From: Trichostrongylus colubriformis
Lineage: Eukaryota > Nematoda > Chromadorea > Rhabditida > Trichostrongylidae
Length of the DNA: 64,000 nucleotides
Direction: 5' to 3'
Assembly: GCA_963978905.1 (NCBI GenBank)
Contig: OZ022256.1
Span: 22,445,743 to 22,509,742, forward strand
Made by a program: the position numbers and the translations under genes. Positions 1-12,300 of the stretch are shown in pieces. Every line of letters starts with the position of its first letter. Within the stretch, counting starts at the first letter, position 1. The notes below the pieces were generated by a model, which did no database searches, was not told the origin of the DNA, and was given only the letters and a program-made list of their open reading frames with translations.

Positions 1-1
1 T

Positions 2-154
2 ACTCGAAGAACAGTACGCCATACGATAATTGCTCGATCAAGAGTAGAGATATTGCTGAACGAAGGCGCCTGGAAGGAACAGATATTAGTTGATTGCATC
101 GAGTTAGAAAATAGTTGTGTCATTGACTTTTTTGCCTTTTGTTTCGCAACCTAA
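2..154 (+). other. Possible partial exon, ENY2-like fragment
   Basis: An open frame enters from the left edge and ends at a TAA near 154. It holds a short stretch (about codons 13-32) reading RVEILLNEGAWKEQILVDC, which resembles the LL..GWK.Q....C core of ENY2/Sus1, a small helical subunit of the SAGA deubiquitinase module and the TREX-2 mRNA-export complex. The downstream part does not match the family. No convincing donor (AG|GTAAG type) is seen after the match. It could be a real exon cut by the window edge, a retro-pseudogene or chance. The family match is from memory of the motif only. Confidence 0.22.
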
Positions 155-1780
155 TCAAAGACAGATCCACATAAATCCATCGACTGATCAAAAAGGAGTT
201 GTACAGCTTTTCTAGAAATGTGCTTGGAGGCAATGCTACTATTAGATGTTTACTACAACCAAGCGACATCATAGTGATGTTGCATACCATCATACCACTC
301 AACCTCATGATTACGTAGGAACGTTTACGACTCGAGAGTATACTTGCATACATTCTTAACTATATTTATTAGGAAAGACTTATCAGTGTGTTGTGCACGT
401 TCCTAAAATGATTTCCCTGTTGTGGGGACACACACATATGAAACAAAAAAGTGGTATCAGACTCGACCAGATAAGTGAAGGATTGCAAGAACATTTTGCA
501 AGAACATGGGCGGGGGTTCGATCCTCATCGGAAGCAAACTTTTGCACCTCTGTTTTTCGTCCTTCTGCGTTTGTTGCGTTTGTCTAACAAGGGAATGGCT
601 TCAACTTCCCATGAAGCTTTGAAATGAGACCTGGATAAATCGATAGAGCTTCGAATACTGATCCAACTGTGATAACTGTGACAACAAAAAAAAATTCAAA
701 ATGCCATTCTGAAGCGAGTTAGGAGGGGTCACAAATTGCCTGCGATATCTCATTGGCGGCACTTTGCCATTCAACACGGCGCGTTAATGCGCCGACAACG
801 GCTACCGTGGCGGTGTTCTGGAGATGCGAGATTCAGCAGTAGGTTTGCTCCCCGCAGGTGCAGATTTTTGTGTCTCATTGTCTGTAAGTGCTTTTCTATT
901 ACTTCTGAACGTTTTCTTGTACTGGTACCTATCGCGCCCACATTTGCTCTGCCACTTTATTTACAACTAATAACATTACTCGCACCTCCACGATTTTATT
1001 AACGAATCCACTTGTACACAGCACTAGAAAATCAAGTGAAACCGACTTCAAGCCACAATTAGCACGGATGAAATAGACCAAAAAAGTGTGTGAAGCAAAA
1101 ATATTGCTCCAGAATGCGCATCTTATGCATGCCTACCTTATAAGATTCAAAGAAGATAAGAGCAAAACGAATGTATATGGTGCGAATTCCTCATGCAAGC
1201 CGCTGACTCATAGACAAATCCTTATTTGAATTAGAAGGAACCTTATTTGCAATGAGAAGGACATGCTTCAACTAAGGCACTCCTCCACCAGAGTCATAAT
1301 GTGATTCCTCTCGAGTCCGAAGGTTAATGTTACTATGATGTCTGTCAAGCATTCGGACAATGCTTAAAGGACCATGTCGTTTTGGACATTGGTGTACGAA
1401 GAGGTGACATCGAATGACTATACAGCGTAGCTAGGGTAAATTCGAGTGCTGTGTAAGTGGGCAAGAAATAATCGTATTGGTCAGGTGCGCAGGAACCGTG
1501 GTCAGCAGTTGGCTCACGATGGTTTCGAGAAACCATGATGTTCGGTGTCCGCTGACATGGAAGTCAGAGATTCAGGGGGAGAGGGGGAGGGAGGGGAGCT
1601 TATGAGTGATCATGAGTGATCATGGAAGGTGAGGAACCCCTTCCAAAACCGCCTACCTTTTTGTCTGCCCTTTATTTCTGACACGTTCTCCTCAGCTACG
1701 TCGAAGCCTTGTTCGCGCTTAACTTCAGAACGATGTCGTTCTTGTCAATATTCCGAGCAACAATATTAAACGTCAGCTAG
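155..1780. other. No gene recognised
   Basis: AT-rich non-coding sequence with only short frames. A tRNA B-box-like GGTTCGATCC lies near 516-526, but no cloverleaf can be folded around it, so it is at most a tRNA-derived SINE trace. Short purine-rich runs lie near 1577-1598. Confidence 0.4.
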
Positions 1781-1789
1781 TACATAGCA

Positions 1790-2195
1790 GGCTCTACATT
1801 GCAAATGTGTATTATGGTACTGCGCAATTTACCCCAACGGTAACACAGGAGACTGTACAAAATCTGGAGCGGTTAATGAAACTGAATGTAGGCCGTGCAA
1901 TGGCAAATATGTATATTGGGGAGACCGGCCGCGTTTTGGTAGCGCGTATTAATAACTTCAGACTAGTGAGAGAAGGGGAACAATAACAACTGCTCTTGGA
2001 AGGCACATGCGTGAACACCACAGCAGGAATGACTATGACGTGATGTGCAAAGTTGTGTCACATGAGATTTCATCTACAAAGGCATTAGAAGCGTTTTGGA
2101 CATCTGTGAGGAATCCACTAATGAACGACAGAATTGGATGTCCTTCAATCACAAGTGAATTCCTGCCGTTTGTACCGCTTTGTGGGTTAGAATGA
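1790..2195 (+). pseudogene. Penelope-like element, C-terminal GIY-YIG endonuclease remnant
   Basis: The plus strand keeps the 3' end of a Penelope-like retroelement polyprotein in two frames. A CxxC-type segment (ECRPCNGKY) near 1883 is followed, after a frameshift, by IGETGRVLVARI, the YIG/GETGR signature of the PLE GIY-YIG endonuclease, with the conserved Arg. The frame from 2007 gives a C-terminal tail with an MREHH start and ending LPFVPLCGLE before a stop at 2193-2195; it resembles PLE tails I know from hookworm proteins. The endonuclease would nick target DNA to prime reverse transcription. No reverse transcriptase domain is visible upstream, so this is a 5'-truncated, frameshifted copy. 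A second PLE remnant lies at 61735-62110. Confidence 0.6.
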
Positions 2196-2399
2196 TGTCA
2201 CGCCTGACAGCACCGTCATTTGTCATCACTGCTGCATAGTTATTCCCACTGGTACATTATACTAAAAGAGTCGCCACTCGCGGTGACTCACGGGGTGAGT
2301 TCAACTTCTTTCTTCCGTCTAGTCGACGTCTCCTTACATTGAATGGGTAGTCCGAAATGCTAAGAGCTTTTGCTTGTTCGTAAATCAAGGGTTGGCGAA

Positions 2400-2465
2400 C
2401 TTCGAGCTACTGTTTAGGCCCCTAAAGACGAAGGAAGGGTCGAAACATCAGGCCCTTAATAACAC
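2400..2465 (+). other. Hammerhead-like GGTCGAAAC motif
   Basis: A short segment reads TTTAGGCCCCTAAAGACGAA, then a GGTCGAAACATCAGGCCC block. The same GGTCGAAACRTYAGGCC block recurs near 62415 (plus), 61675 (minus) and twice in a palindrome at 19896-19995. PLEs are known to carry hammerhead ribozymes with a CGAAAC core, and this motif lies about 200 bases 3' of a PLE coding remnant. The CUGANGA box is degenerate here, so catalytic activity is doubtful. Confidence 0.35.
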
Positions 2466-2469
2466 TGAT

Positions 2470-3766
2470 CCACCTAAAAACCACGTTCGGCAAAGCAGTA
2501 CATGGATAAGGATGAAGCTGAAACATCCAAACAACCATAATTGGAAGATCTCCATAATTCCAGTTCAGTGTGGGATTCCTCTTCAAAAATGACGGGAAAC
2601 TATCAGTGGACGCATGCACCTGCTGGTAATAATTACACTGAGCGTGGCTTACAACTTTCTATTTCCTGAAACCTCTTCCAGGAGGTGACTTCAGAAACTT
2701 GACTTCAGAGCTCGATTAGGTGAGCTCAATGACACAACTTTTATATAAACTGTATATCTGTAAATAGAAATATAGAAATAGGGTTAGGCGGAAAAAACGA
2801 GAACTCGCATTTTCTGCGTTTATTTTTTGGGCGGAGTATCGCATATGGACAATATCGCCTCTGAATTTCGTTCGTTTGTTTTCGCTAGTGATCGATTGTA
2901 CCAATACCTAATGCCTCTCCCTGACCACATTGTATAGTCGTCACAGGGAATATTGAGAATCTTTACAAAACAATTATTCATTAAAAATTTGAGCGCTGAG
3001 TAGACGTGCCGGGGATACCAATAAATGACTGAAACCTCAGGGATGGTTAGGGGGACAGACGTTCGATCCCATCACACAATGATAGAACACAAGGACATAG
3101 GTCTTATAGTCAATCGCACCGAGGTTGAAAATCAGTAGTCAAAAAATCATTATGGATGCAAGTCTTGATATAACCGTCGACAGTGGTGCTCTCACGTCAC
3201 AAATGGGGTCATTGCAGATTGTCTGAACTCCAATACATGGGTTTCTCAGCGACCCCCATGGAACAGACAAAACAGCTTAAAGTAATATTTTTTAGACGCG
3301 GTTGCGAGCTCAAAAATGGGTGTAAGCGAAGATTTTTCCTGTTATATCCATGACCAACAACAAGCCATTCCTAGGCTGAGCTTCACTATAAACAAAAAAG
3401 CCAGTCACCACATGAGTGCTATTGGCTAGACTAACACACAGGGTACATCGGAAGTCGAGGATTCTTCGACAGAGGTCGTATTTGATAGGTGGAATGGGGT
3501 TTTAGGTTACATAAGTAGAATGTGCCTCAGTTGACCCAGTTATGTAAAAAAAAATATGATTGAATCTGAGTAATCAACACAGAAATCATAGTAATAAAAT
3601 ATTACGTAATATAATGCAATCGGCGATAGTTACTAATACAGTAGAGGTTATGAAAATGTTGAAAGAGAGTCGTACTTGTGTCCCCGTTGAGGAAGGGGTC
3701 GTAATAAGGAACCCATTTTAATCGAGATGGGTGTACACTGCTAACACAGTAACATGTATTTAGTCA
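2470..3766. other. No gene recognised
   Basis: Unassigned AT-rich sequence. Frames reach about 70 codons but show no family motif, and no splice-bounded exon could be recognised. A B-box-like GTTCGATCC lies at 3062-3070 without a tRNA fold. Confidence 0.4.
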
Positions 3767-4200
3767 TTAAAGGAATCGTCCACGGAAAATGAGTTTTTGT
3801 GTTACCCATATGTTTATGTTGTATTTGCGTAATGTTGGCCTCATGCAAAATTTCACGCGAAAAAATGTGAATGTGGCTGAGATACAGCACCACAAAGTGC
3901 GGTCCAGATGGGCGGGGCCTTCGTGTGAAAGCCTCGTCCCGTCGTCCGCCGTGGTCGGAGACGCATTGTAGGAACAGAAGGTTACGTAAACAGTCCCACT
4001 CTCCGTTCCCAACGGCGGCGGACGACGGGACGAGGCTTTTACACGGAGGCCCCGCCCATCTGGACCGCACTTTGTGGTGCTGTATCTCAGCCAGATTCAC
4101 ATTTTTTCACGTAAAATTTTGCATGAGGCTAACATTGGGCAAATACAACATAAATATATGGGTAACACAAAAACTCATTTTCCGTGGACGATTCCTTTAA
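3767..4200. mobile_element. Long foldback MITE with TTAA ends (family A)
   Basis: The two halves are inverted copies over roughly 190 bases each. The left end is TTAA AGGAATCGTCCACGG and the right end is its mirror, CCGTGGACGATTCCT TTAA. TTAA flanks both ends (3767-3770, 4197-4200), the target used by piggyBac-type transposases. The inner arms are GC-rich with a CGTCCCGTCGTCC block and meet at a short loop near 3965-3985. Open frames inside are artefacts of the mirrored sequence. A right-half copy lies at 21957-22200 and an end fragment near 14500. Confidence 0.85.
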
Positions 4201-4815
4201 GATGTTCAATAGTAACAATATATCAAAATTGGTATTCTAAGTAATTTCTGGCAAAAAGAAAAAAGGAAGAAGTGTATATTGAGAGTTGGATACTCCGTAG
4301 CATGAAAGTTTTTGTGTGATTATTCTCGCCTCATTGGTAATTGCGGTGAATTAAACTGGACAACCAGAAAGTATGGAATCTTAGCAAACCCACAAGCATA
4401 GCATTACAAGCGAAGTAAATACAAAGGTGGATGAGGTAAGGTGAGTAACAACACTCTGCCATTCACCCTGCTCACCTTTCCTCAAGGTGCAATAGCTCGG
4501 TTAAACTATTTCAAGACAATTCAGATCATTAAAATGTGTTAATGTACATGCCAACTAACTACTTTCGGCGAATGGTTGCAACAAAATCATTGTTAGGATT
4601 TTTAAAGTTTTGGGAGTGAGCTGAAAATGCATTATATGCTTGAGGAAAGTAATAACGACTCAGGTAAACAGCCAGCCCCCATGTTCCTACGCTTTCCCGG
4701 CAACGTGAATACCTACTGCACTATCGCCATCAACGCGCCCTCCCATACTTTCGAAATGTACCCCGTTGGAGTCTGCACGACTCTGTCAGCTTCCCGTTAA
4801 TAATAAGACCACATT
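4201..4815. other. No gene recognised
   Basis: AT-rich spacer between two transposon-derived segments. No ORF, RNA fold or repeat could be supported. Confidence 0.4.
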
Positions 4816-4819
4816 TTTT

Positions 4820-5145
4820 GCTACTGAGGCTATGTTCATACTTTGCGCACTGACGCCGATACCGGCAGCGACGGCGTCAAAATTGTAAGCCCGCCGCCGA
4901 ACACGGCGGCACTTTGGTGACGCACTCCGTTTGTAGTTTGGCACCATGCCGAGATTCGAGTTCGATTTCGTGGGCTCTCGCAATGATCATCATACTGTAG
5001 TGTGGTTGGGTCGAACGTTTAATAGACGGAGCGCGTCACCAGAGTGCTACCGTAGTCGGTGGCGGCCCATGATTTGGACGCAGTTGCTGCTAGTGTTCGC
5101 GCCTAATTGTCGCCGTCACCGCCAGTGCCGGCGTATGAAGGCGGC
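4820..5145. mobile_element. Degenerate copy of Harbinger-type foldback element
   Basis: The segment shares blocks with the intact element at 28212-28697: a GTTCATACTTTGCGCA end, GACGCCGATACCGGC-type palindromic units, and a CATACTGTAGTGTG..TTGGGTC stretch. It is eroded and its right boundary merges with the TTAA element that starts at 5146. The short ORFs inside are chance. Confidence 0.55.
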
Positions 5146-5689
5146 TTAAAGACAGTGTTAGGGATAATGTGGGTGATAAGAAATCCCAAAAGGGTCATTT
5201 AGTGAAAAACTACGGGTCTGAAAGGCCTATGCATGGCGAAATCCCCCGCGGAAGGCGCCCCCTTGAGCTGTGGCGGAGGCGGCCTCGTCAGGACAAGCCG
5301 CCTTGGACAAGGACAGCCCGCCTCCAGGCGACGTGATTAGGGGTTGGTCACGGTGCGGTTGGTCAAGGAGATCGGCAGTATTGAATGTATCGAGCGCGCT
5401 TTCTCACTTTTAGCTTGAAGCTCACCACATGAAAAAGATGCTGTCGCATTTCCCAACATCCCTTCATGTTTATGTCTTGATAATGCCAATGGAAAAGCTA
5501 TGCGGACTACCCGCCTCCTGGCGGAAAGGTCGTCCGCGCCTAGAACCAACGGTGGGAAGGGGTCCTATTTCTCGGGTTTCTGGCCATTTCCATCCGTTTT
5601 TCTCCACTGTCCTGTTACTAGGCATCTCGGTTTTCATATACACTACTTCTTTCACGTTTCGTCCTAATTTCCCCTAAAGCTGCCTTTAA
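5146..5689 (+). mobile_element. TTAA-flanked MITE, family B
   Basis: TTAA lies at both ends (5146-5149 and 5686-5689). The terminal inverted repeats are of the type TTAAAGNCAGNNTTAGGG and CCCCTAAAGCTGCCTTTAA. A nearly collinear copy in reverse orientation lies at 44930-45475; others are at 58014-58628 and 17936-18345. The inside contains a GC-rich stretch (5240-5330) with repeated GGCGGGC/CCGCC units. The open frames do not resemble a transposase, so mobilisation would have needed an enzyme in trans. Confidence 0.8.
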
Positions 5690-6208
5690 TGGAAGCAAAA
5701 TCGCAACCTGCTTACGGGTAGTGCGTAGCGAAGGAGAGCGCGTCGAGAGTTAAGCATGCATGGCTTTCTAACTAGGATTGTGTAGGGGAATCAGGAACCA
5801 AATCAGTTTCGAAAAGTGGCCTTCATGTGCTTGTGAATATTTTCCAGTTCAACCACCATTATTAAAAAGTAATTTTATTTCAATCATTTTTGCCTTCACT
5901 TCTTTTTTGCCTTGGGAATATCAAAGAATATTGATAAAGTTAAATGTCTTTGGTCTGTAACACTGTGACTTCAGAATAGCGTACATGGAAAGGAACCCTA
6001 CCGCTGCTAAAATTCGTCGAAAGTGGAACAATGTGCACTCGATAAATACACCCCAGTGATGTGCCTTGAATCCACGCGAGTCGGCCAGTCGACCATGCAC
6101 TCTACCTTAATATATATGGGTATGATCCGTGGTAACTGGTAAATGTGAAAGACAGCATTGGACTCTTCAGTGACACCTATACAAAAACTCTTTTAGCAGC
6201 TTCCTTAC
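5690..6208. other. No gene recognised
   Basis: AT-rich spacer immediately 3' of the last candidate globin exon on the minus strand. No downstream globin exon (helix H) could be recognised here. Confidence 0.35.
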
Positions 6209-6326
6209 CTTGTATGCTGGCTGTCAGAATAGCCGGCAGATGAATGAATTCTTATGAGCAAAACATCACTGTTCCACTGGATCGAGTACTTATCGAACTT
6301 TCTTCCCATGGAAAGGAAGACATGGC
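6209..6326 (-). CDS. Candidate globin exon 4 (proximal-histidine region)
   Basis: On the minus strand an acceptor (GATGCAG) at 6327 and a donor (AG|GTAAGG) at 6208 bound 118 bases. Read in the phase required by exon 3, it stays open for 38 codons: GHVFLSMGRKF, then DKYSIQW. An His followed nine residues later by RKF or RGF matches the F8-His to FG spacing in nematode globins, but the Gly-to-His spacing is two residues short and the region after Trp is not clearly globin. It may be a divergent exon or a coincidence of phase. Confidence 0.38.
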
Positions 6327-9300
6327 CTGCATCGTGATCGGTGAAAATCGCTGGGGCATGCTCCCACCAGCAGAGGGGTTGTGTGCCTATCTTCAGCGCC
6401 TTTCTACCAGCGAGATTCCAGGCCACATTTTAGCTTTAGCGATGACGTAATGTGTCCCACACATCAAATATCGTCAAGGTCGGTTTTCGGTATCGACTTC
6501 CTGTAGGAGTAGGTGACGCTCTCTCCAACACCCTATACCTGATTTGCCTCGTGTTGATGCTTTAACCCATAACGGACGGTGCGCCACATGGTCACGCAAC
6601 CCATAACGGACGGCGGCGTTTTGCGCCGTTTTTTAATCAGAACTTTCATCAATTTTTATCAATTGAGTCATTTTTGTGACCTTTTTGTGCAGTTGCTACT
6701 GATAAAAAGGTCATCACTGTGTAGTGGTATCACCTCATGCTGTTATACGCGGTACTTCTCTCTACCTATTACTGCAAAAAAAGTTATGCATTTCGAGTAG
6801 AAAGATGAGCGCGAGGGTTTCCAAATGGGGAACGGAGCCTATGGATTCCAATGGATTGTTGATTGTAACTAAAAACAATTGTTGTCATTTGTTCGTAGAA
6901 CTAGAAAGGATTGCATTTGAAGTTACTCGCATGATGTTTGTTGAAAATTTGCGCTGCACCGGTCCTGGAAATATATGTTATTCTTCAATACTTGTAGTGT
7001 ATGCGTGTATAATTGGTTATTCGGAAATATTACAAAACTAGAAGAAAAATAATTTTAAAAGTCGGGAGTAACCATGTGGCGCACCGTCCGTTATGGGTTG
7101 AAAGGAGCTTTTTCCACACACGTTGCTTGATCTAGGCCCCATCGGGAAATGTAGGGCAAGATGAAGGAGCAGAAGTTGCTTTTACATCAAGAGGGCGAAA
7201 AGCGCCAAAGCGCAGCAACTTTTCGAATGAAGTAAATATTTTTGAATATAAATCTATGGCTATCTATGCAATACCTATGAACATGCACTTCCCATTTTCT
7301 ACAACTTATCTGCACCGCTCAGGAATCTATTGGGTGCTTGAACAAGTTAGCATAATCTCGTTATGTTACTTGTTGATGAGTCAAGCGATTTATTCCCTAC
7401 AGATATATTGGAAAGTACAACACTCCAAAGGCATAGCACTTCATTGATTCTTGTGTAGATCACTGAATATTCAAGTCAAAGCAAGCTTAAAACAATGGAA
7501 TTTAGTTCATAACGAGTACCTTACCGAGATTATCACATAATGGATCAATCGTTGCAGGATGTTCGATAGCACTGACAACAGATTGCAAGACCTGAAATTA
7601 GTTCACCGCACATTCAGCTGAGACGCTTTTGTGCTCAGCTATACAAGAAACCTGATGGGATAGTGCCGGCCAACGCTATCACGCGCGTCGAACTTGAGAA
7701 CACTAAAAACTTCGCGGCGCGCACTCGCAGCGCCACCAGTACGACTTGCGAATCGATTGCTCTTGGTAGGCCCGCAGAGTGTGGCTGCGTCACCTTCTGC
7801 GCTTCCAACCATGCCACACTGCCTCGCTTGAAGCTGCCATGCTCTGCCATCGGCACTCGCACTCGCCGTAGGCGGCCACGCGATTTTCCGGAAAAAGTAG
7901 CCTCACCCAAAACACCAGAAGCTCTTGCTTGTTGTCCATCAGCTGATTGCTGCTGTCTCTTAACTACTCAAGACCTCTGGATTTAACCCCGTCGAACTGC
8001 GGTATGCTTTCGAAGAAACGTTGGTGAGGTCATCAATCTGCATATTGCAAAAAAGCATCGGGGCCACATTGGCAGGCCGCTGACGAAAATTCCAGTTACA
8101 ACAACATGTCCAAAACCAAAAAATGTAAGTGCTTGGTTATGATTCGAGAACTATCAAAGGGAGAACGATCTCGGTCGATGAAGTTAATTCGAAATGGAAA
8201 ACTCAATGTGGCGTATATGTGATCGAAGGAGTGCAAGGCTCGGAGGGTTGCTTACCTCGTGTTTCCGCGCATTAACATTCGAGTCATATGCCCTTCAAAA
8301 AACCCTTGAAAGCGCTTAAAGCAAAGGAGACAGTGATAGCGTCAAACTTTGACGACAGAGGAGACATGAAACGATACTGCTTGACCATAGCGGTGGCGGA
8401 GTGTCATAGGTCTCTGCAGAAAACACCAATCACCGAATCACGGCTCTGGACAGACGCGGAGGAAAGGCTGGACCATCAATCGTGTACGTACTGCGATGTG
8501 GCTACCCAAAAATACAAGGAGACGAGATCTATCTGAGCCTCGATGAAGCCACCAGGTCCGTGGCGGAAGACGATTACATTGCTGTAGCGGGCGACCTCAA
8601 AGGTCACGTCGGCAATGACAAAAGAGAGAATGCATGGGACAGAGGAAATGAGAGAAGGAATGCATGGAGTGAGGAGGGGCTGGCTGGTACAGTTCACGAC
8701 CTAGCCATCTAGCATGTGATCTAGGAGGTGATCTACAGCAACGGAGAAAGTCATACAGAACAACCTGTGGTCGTAGCAAGAAAATTCCTCTCGGTGAAAA
8801 GACATCAAGGGGTGAAGAAGTAGCCATTCAGCACAGGCCTCTTCTTGCGGACAAAAGCGGCGTGATTCTGGAACTCAGCGCGATTTGTAAAAGGAAATAT
8901 AAGTTTGGCAGAACACGTGGAGCCCAGCGGACCACGCCGTCCATGAACATTGCAAGAGCTTGTCAGGGCAACCTCAGCTAAAGCCAAGAACACGGAAATG
9001 GATGTGTTGTACGAAAAGTTGGACAATACACAGATAGAGAAGTTAGTCTTTAGGCGAACCGAAGCCCTTTATTGATCCACAACACAACAAAATGGTGAAG
9101 ACTCTGAAGAGCAGCGGAGGCGTCATCCTGATGAAACCAGTCGAGAATAGAGAGGCGCGTTGCATGATAGGGTCGATGAAGATTGGCATGGTGGTTAGCC
9201 CAGTTACGGTACTGATGGATGCATGTGAAGCGCTAGGAGAGTACGGGACAGAGTGGCTCATTCGATTTTTTCCTTACCGTAGTCGCTGAGGGAAGGATCC

Positions 9301-12300
9301 CACATGAGTGGAGGACTAGTACCATCTTTCTCTTTTTCAAAAAAAAAGAACGCATTGGAATGCATTCACGTCCTGCGGGATCAAATTGACAGCGCACACC
9401 GTGAAGTGCCGTCTTCACGCAAGGCAAGTGGTGGAGGAGTATCAAGAGGAGAGGTAACCAACTTTGCAGCATCCTTACGTCGACATTTCGAGAAGGCCTT
9501 TGATTGTCTCTCTGCATCAGTACTCTGGAATGTGTCGCGAGAACCTCATATGTCGGAGAGTCTTATCGCCCTCATTAGGGACATTTAGAACGGCTGAGGC
9601 ACGCACTCTGCAGGAGTCGTCAAGCAAGGTACAAAGTACGGTAGAGCTACATCAAGGAGCAAGCGCTGAGCCTGTTACTCTTTCATAGTACTCTGGATAT
9701 GATAGTGGAAGATCTCTTAGAGTGCCCACTGTGCGCAGATAACATTGCACCAGTGGCGGACAGCAGTGAAAAATTCCAGGCAAAATGTGAAATGGTATGG
9801 GCATGAAAATGGAATGAAACCAAGTCTATAAACTCCAAGTAATGCCCTGAACAAATAACAGATTGCCATGCCAAACCATCGGGAAGCTAGACGACCGTAT
9901 TTCGGAAGTAGTCTGGCAGATCAAGGTACGCTAAAGCAGGTAATGAAAGCCCGAATAATCGTGGCACGGATAAAATGGAAGAAGTCCACTGTGCCATCGG
10001 CGGTGCTCCAGCACGCTTAAAGGCAAGAAGTACCGAACAATGGTCCCGCAATGCTGGACGGATGAACCATTAGTAATGCTTAATTCCACGCCGATGTTCC
10101 AGATATAAATTTCTCACAATCGCCTTGATTCACTGCAGTAATCTCATTCTATTTGCGAGCGGATGTTCGTCCTACAGAGCTGAGCTGCCACCGACACAAA
10201 GGGTGACTGGAGGTGCGTTGTGCAAGCTTTGCAAGTGCCTCTGTTCTTGAACAGCTTGGCGATGTGTAGTTGGTACGAAGAAGTGCCATGGCTGTTGGAG
10301 GAAGGTCACGAAGGCAATTCTTGTAGTCTCATTTTGTCTCGTGTGTGCTTGAGTTGCCTTTTCAGGAGGCTTTCATTGCCCTATGGTGGCGAAGTTTCAT
10401 TAATGAAAACGAAGTTGCTCATAGAACAAAATAACAATGTGCATATCTGCAAACACTAAGTGTCAAGTATGTCTACTCATTACTTTCAGCCCATGAAAAT
10501 GATCTGATAATGCGTGCTTGGAAAACGTACCCAGAAAAGAACCAACTTCTTCTTAATGTGAAAATCGCTATTTGAAGCTTGACCTGACTCGAGCTCGCCA
10601 ACCTATGTAATCTTGAGTTATTTACGAGAGCTACAGACTTCTCGCCCTTTGTGTCCACATTATATGTCAGTCGACATGTTTGCATAGTAAGCTTCACCTT
10701 CCTCCGCGAACGTTCACCCTTGTCCTCTCGTGGCACAGCGATTGAAAGAACTCTGTGAGAACGGAGGCAGATGTAGGAACTGCGGACTATAGAAGGATGT
10801 TCGGTTCAAACATCACTGGGAACATTACAAGAAGCTCGGCTGATTTCGCGACTGTTGCGAAAACGGCCACCCCTTACTTGCTAGTAAGATATTGTGCCAG
10901 CTTTCGCAGATAATGAACAATATCGCAAAAAAGCAGATGTACTACCAAATACTCCTCCGACCCCACACATTCAATACATGATAGTTATGAAGGACCCTTA
11001 CCTGCATAAACCTCAATCCATGAAACTCCATTTCGCGTGAACGTTTGGTGTCACCGAGTTTCGTGATTTTCATAAATGGGAAGAGCTGAAACATAGTTGA
11101 GTTGAATATTCCGATGTGCTGAAGGATATGCATATCGCGCCGAAGAAAAACGGCGGCACTACTGAAATCCGAGTGTGTGGAAAGTGTTCCGGTAGAAGGT
11201 GCGGGTCAGGTCGTCCATGAATAATTTCCTACTGTTTTCTAGATCTTAGTCATAGTTGGTCATTCATTTGCGTATGCGCTGAGTGCGTCACATACAGAAA
11301 GATACTGACAAATCTAAAACCTATGCAAGAGACAGACAGACAGAATGTAGAAGATACTTTTGTAGAAGATAAAAGCCAAATAATAATGATATAGATCTGT
11401 GAAATTAAGTATGTGATGCCATTGGATATACGTGCACACATAATATAAATATGATAATTAATTTGGATGTTTCTGATTTGCAGTAGCGCTCAAAAGTCTT
11501 CGGCGAAATGGTCTTTCACTTGAGTTTTTTCACTTGTAACTTTTTTGCAACTGCACCGATCTAAGAGAAATTTTAGTATGTTGTACTTGGAGACACTGCA
11601 TACTTAATATACTATTTTGGCGCGCGACGGTGTAGGTTACGTGGTTATATGAAATTTTTTAATTTTGGCATGCCATCGCTATGCCGTCCCGCTGTGCCGC
11701 TGTCATCAAAAGTCGTGGTCTTTCTACAAAATAGTAATGTTCTCTGAGGCTTGCTCTTTTTGTTTTTGTACAGAAAGCCGTTTTTCTTGAACAAGCCTCT
11801 TACTTTTTTTTGGGTGGTCTTGTAGAAAATTCGTGTAAAAAATCATGAAAAGTGGCAAGCGGCGCTCAAGTAGAAGGAAATGTTGACAATAGGTTAAGGC
11901 ACCACATATTAAAATTTTGTCAAATTTGGTCAAGTAGAAAAAAAGTTATGACAAAAAAGTTTTGGCCGAAGACTTTTGAGCGCTACTGTATGTTGTGACA
12001 AGAATAAGTTGTGATAAGTTCTTGGCATTGATCATTTCTCCTGGGGATGTGTCGCACATTCTGGTTCCATTCAGAACCGTGGTGGCACGTGAATGTGACA
12101 TGGCCTATACAATGAATTGCAATGTTCAGCCGATGTACAAGTCAGTGCCTTTATCCTTCCACACCTACCCCGGAAGGATGGAAGGCTTGCCTGGCTTCGG
12201 CGGGCATTAGTGCGGGATGTGATCCCAACACTGTGAGAGTGCCGCTTGTCACTTCTTCACCTCCTCCCTCTAAATGCAAGCAAATAAGATGTATAGTATA

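Noticed and set aside
510..530. tRNA gene suggested by GGTTCGATCC
   Set aside because: No acceptor, D or anticodon stems can be formed around it; the same applies to B-box-like sites near 3062 and 24346.
1136..1205. Minus-strand segment (GLHEEFAPYTFVLLLS) as the last globin exon
   Set aside because: Phase and splice sites could fit, but the residues do not match helix G/H and there is no Trp or aromatic pattern.
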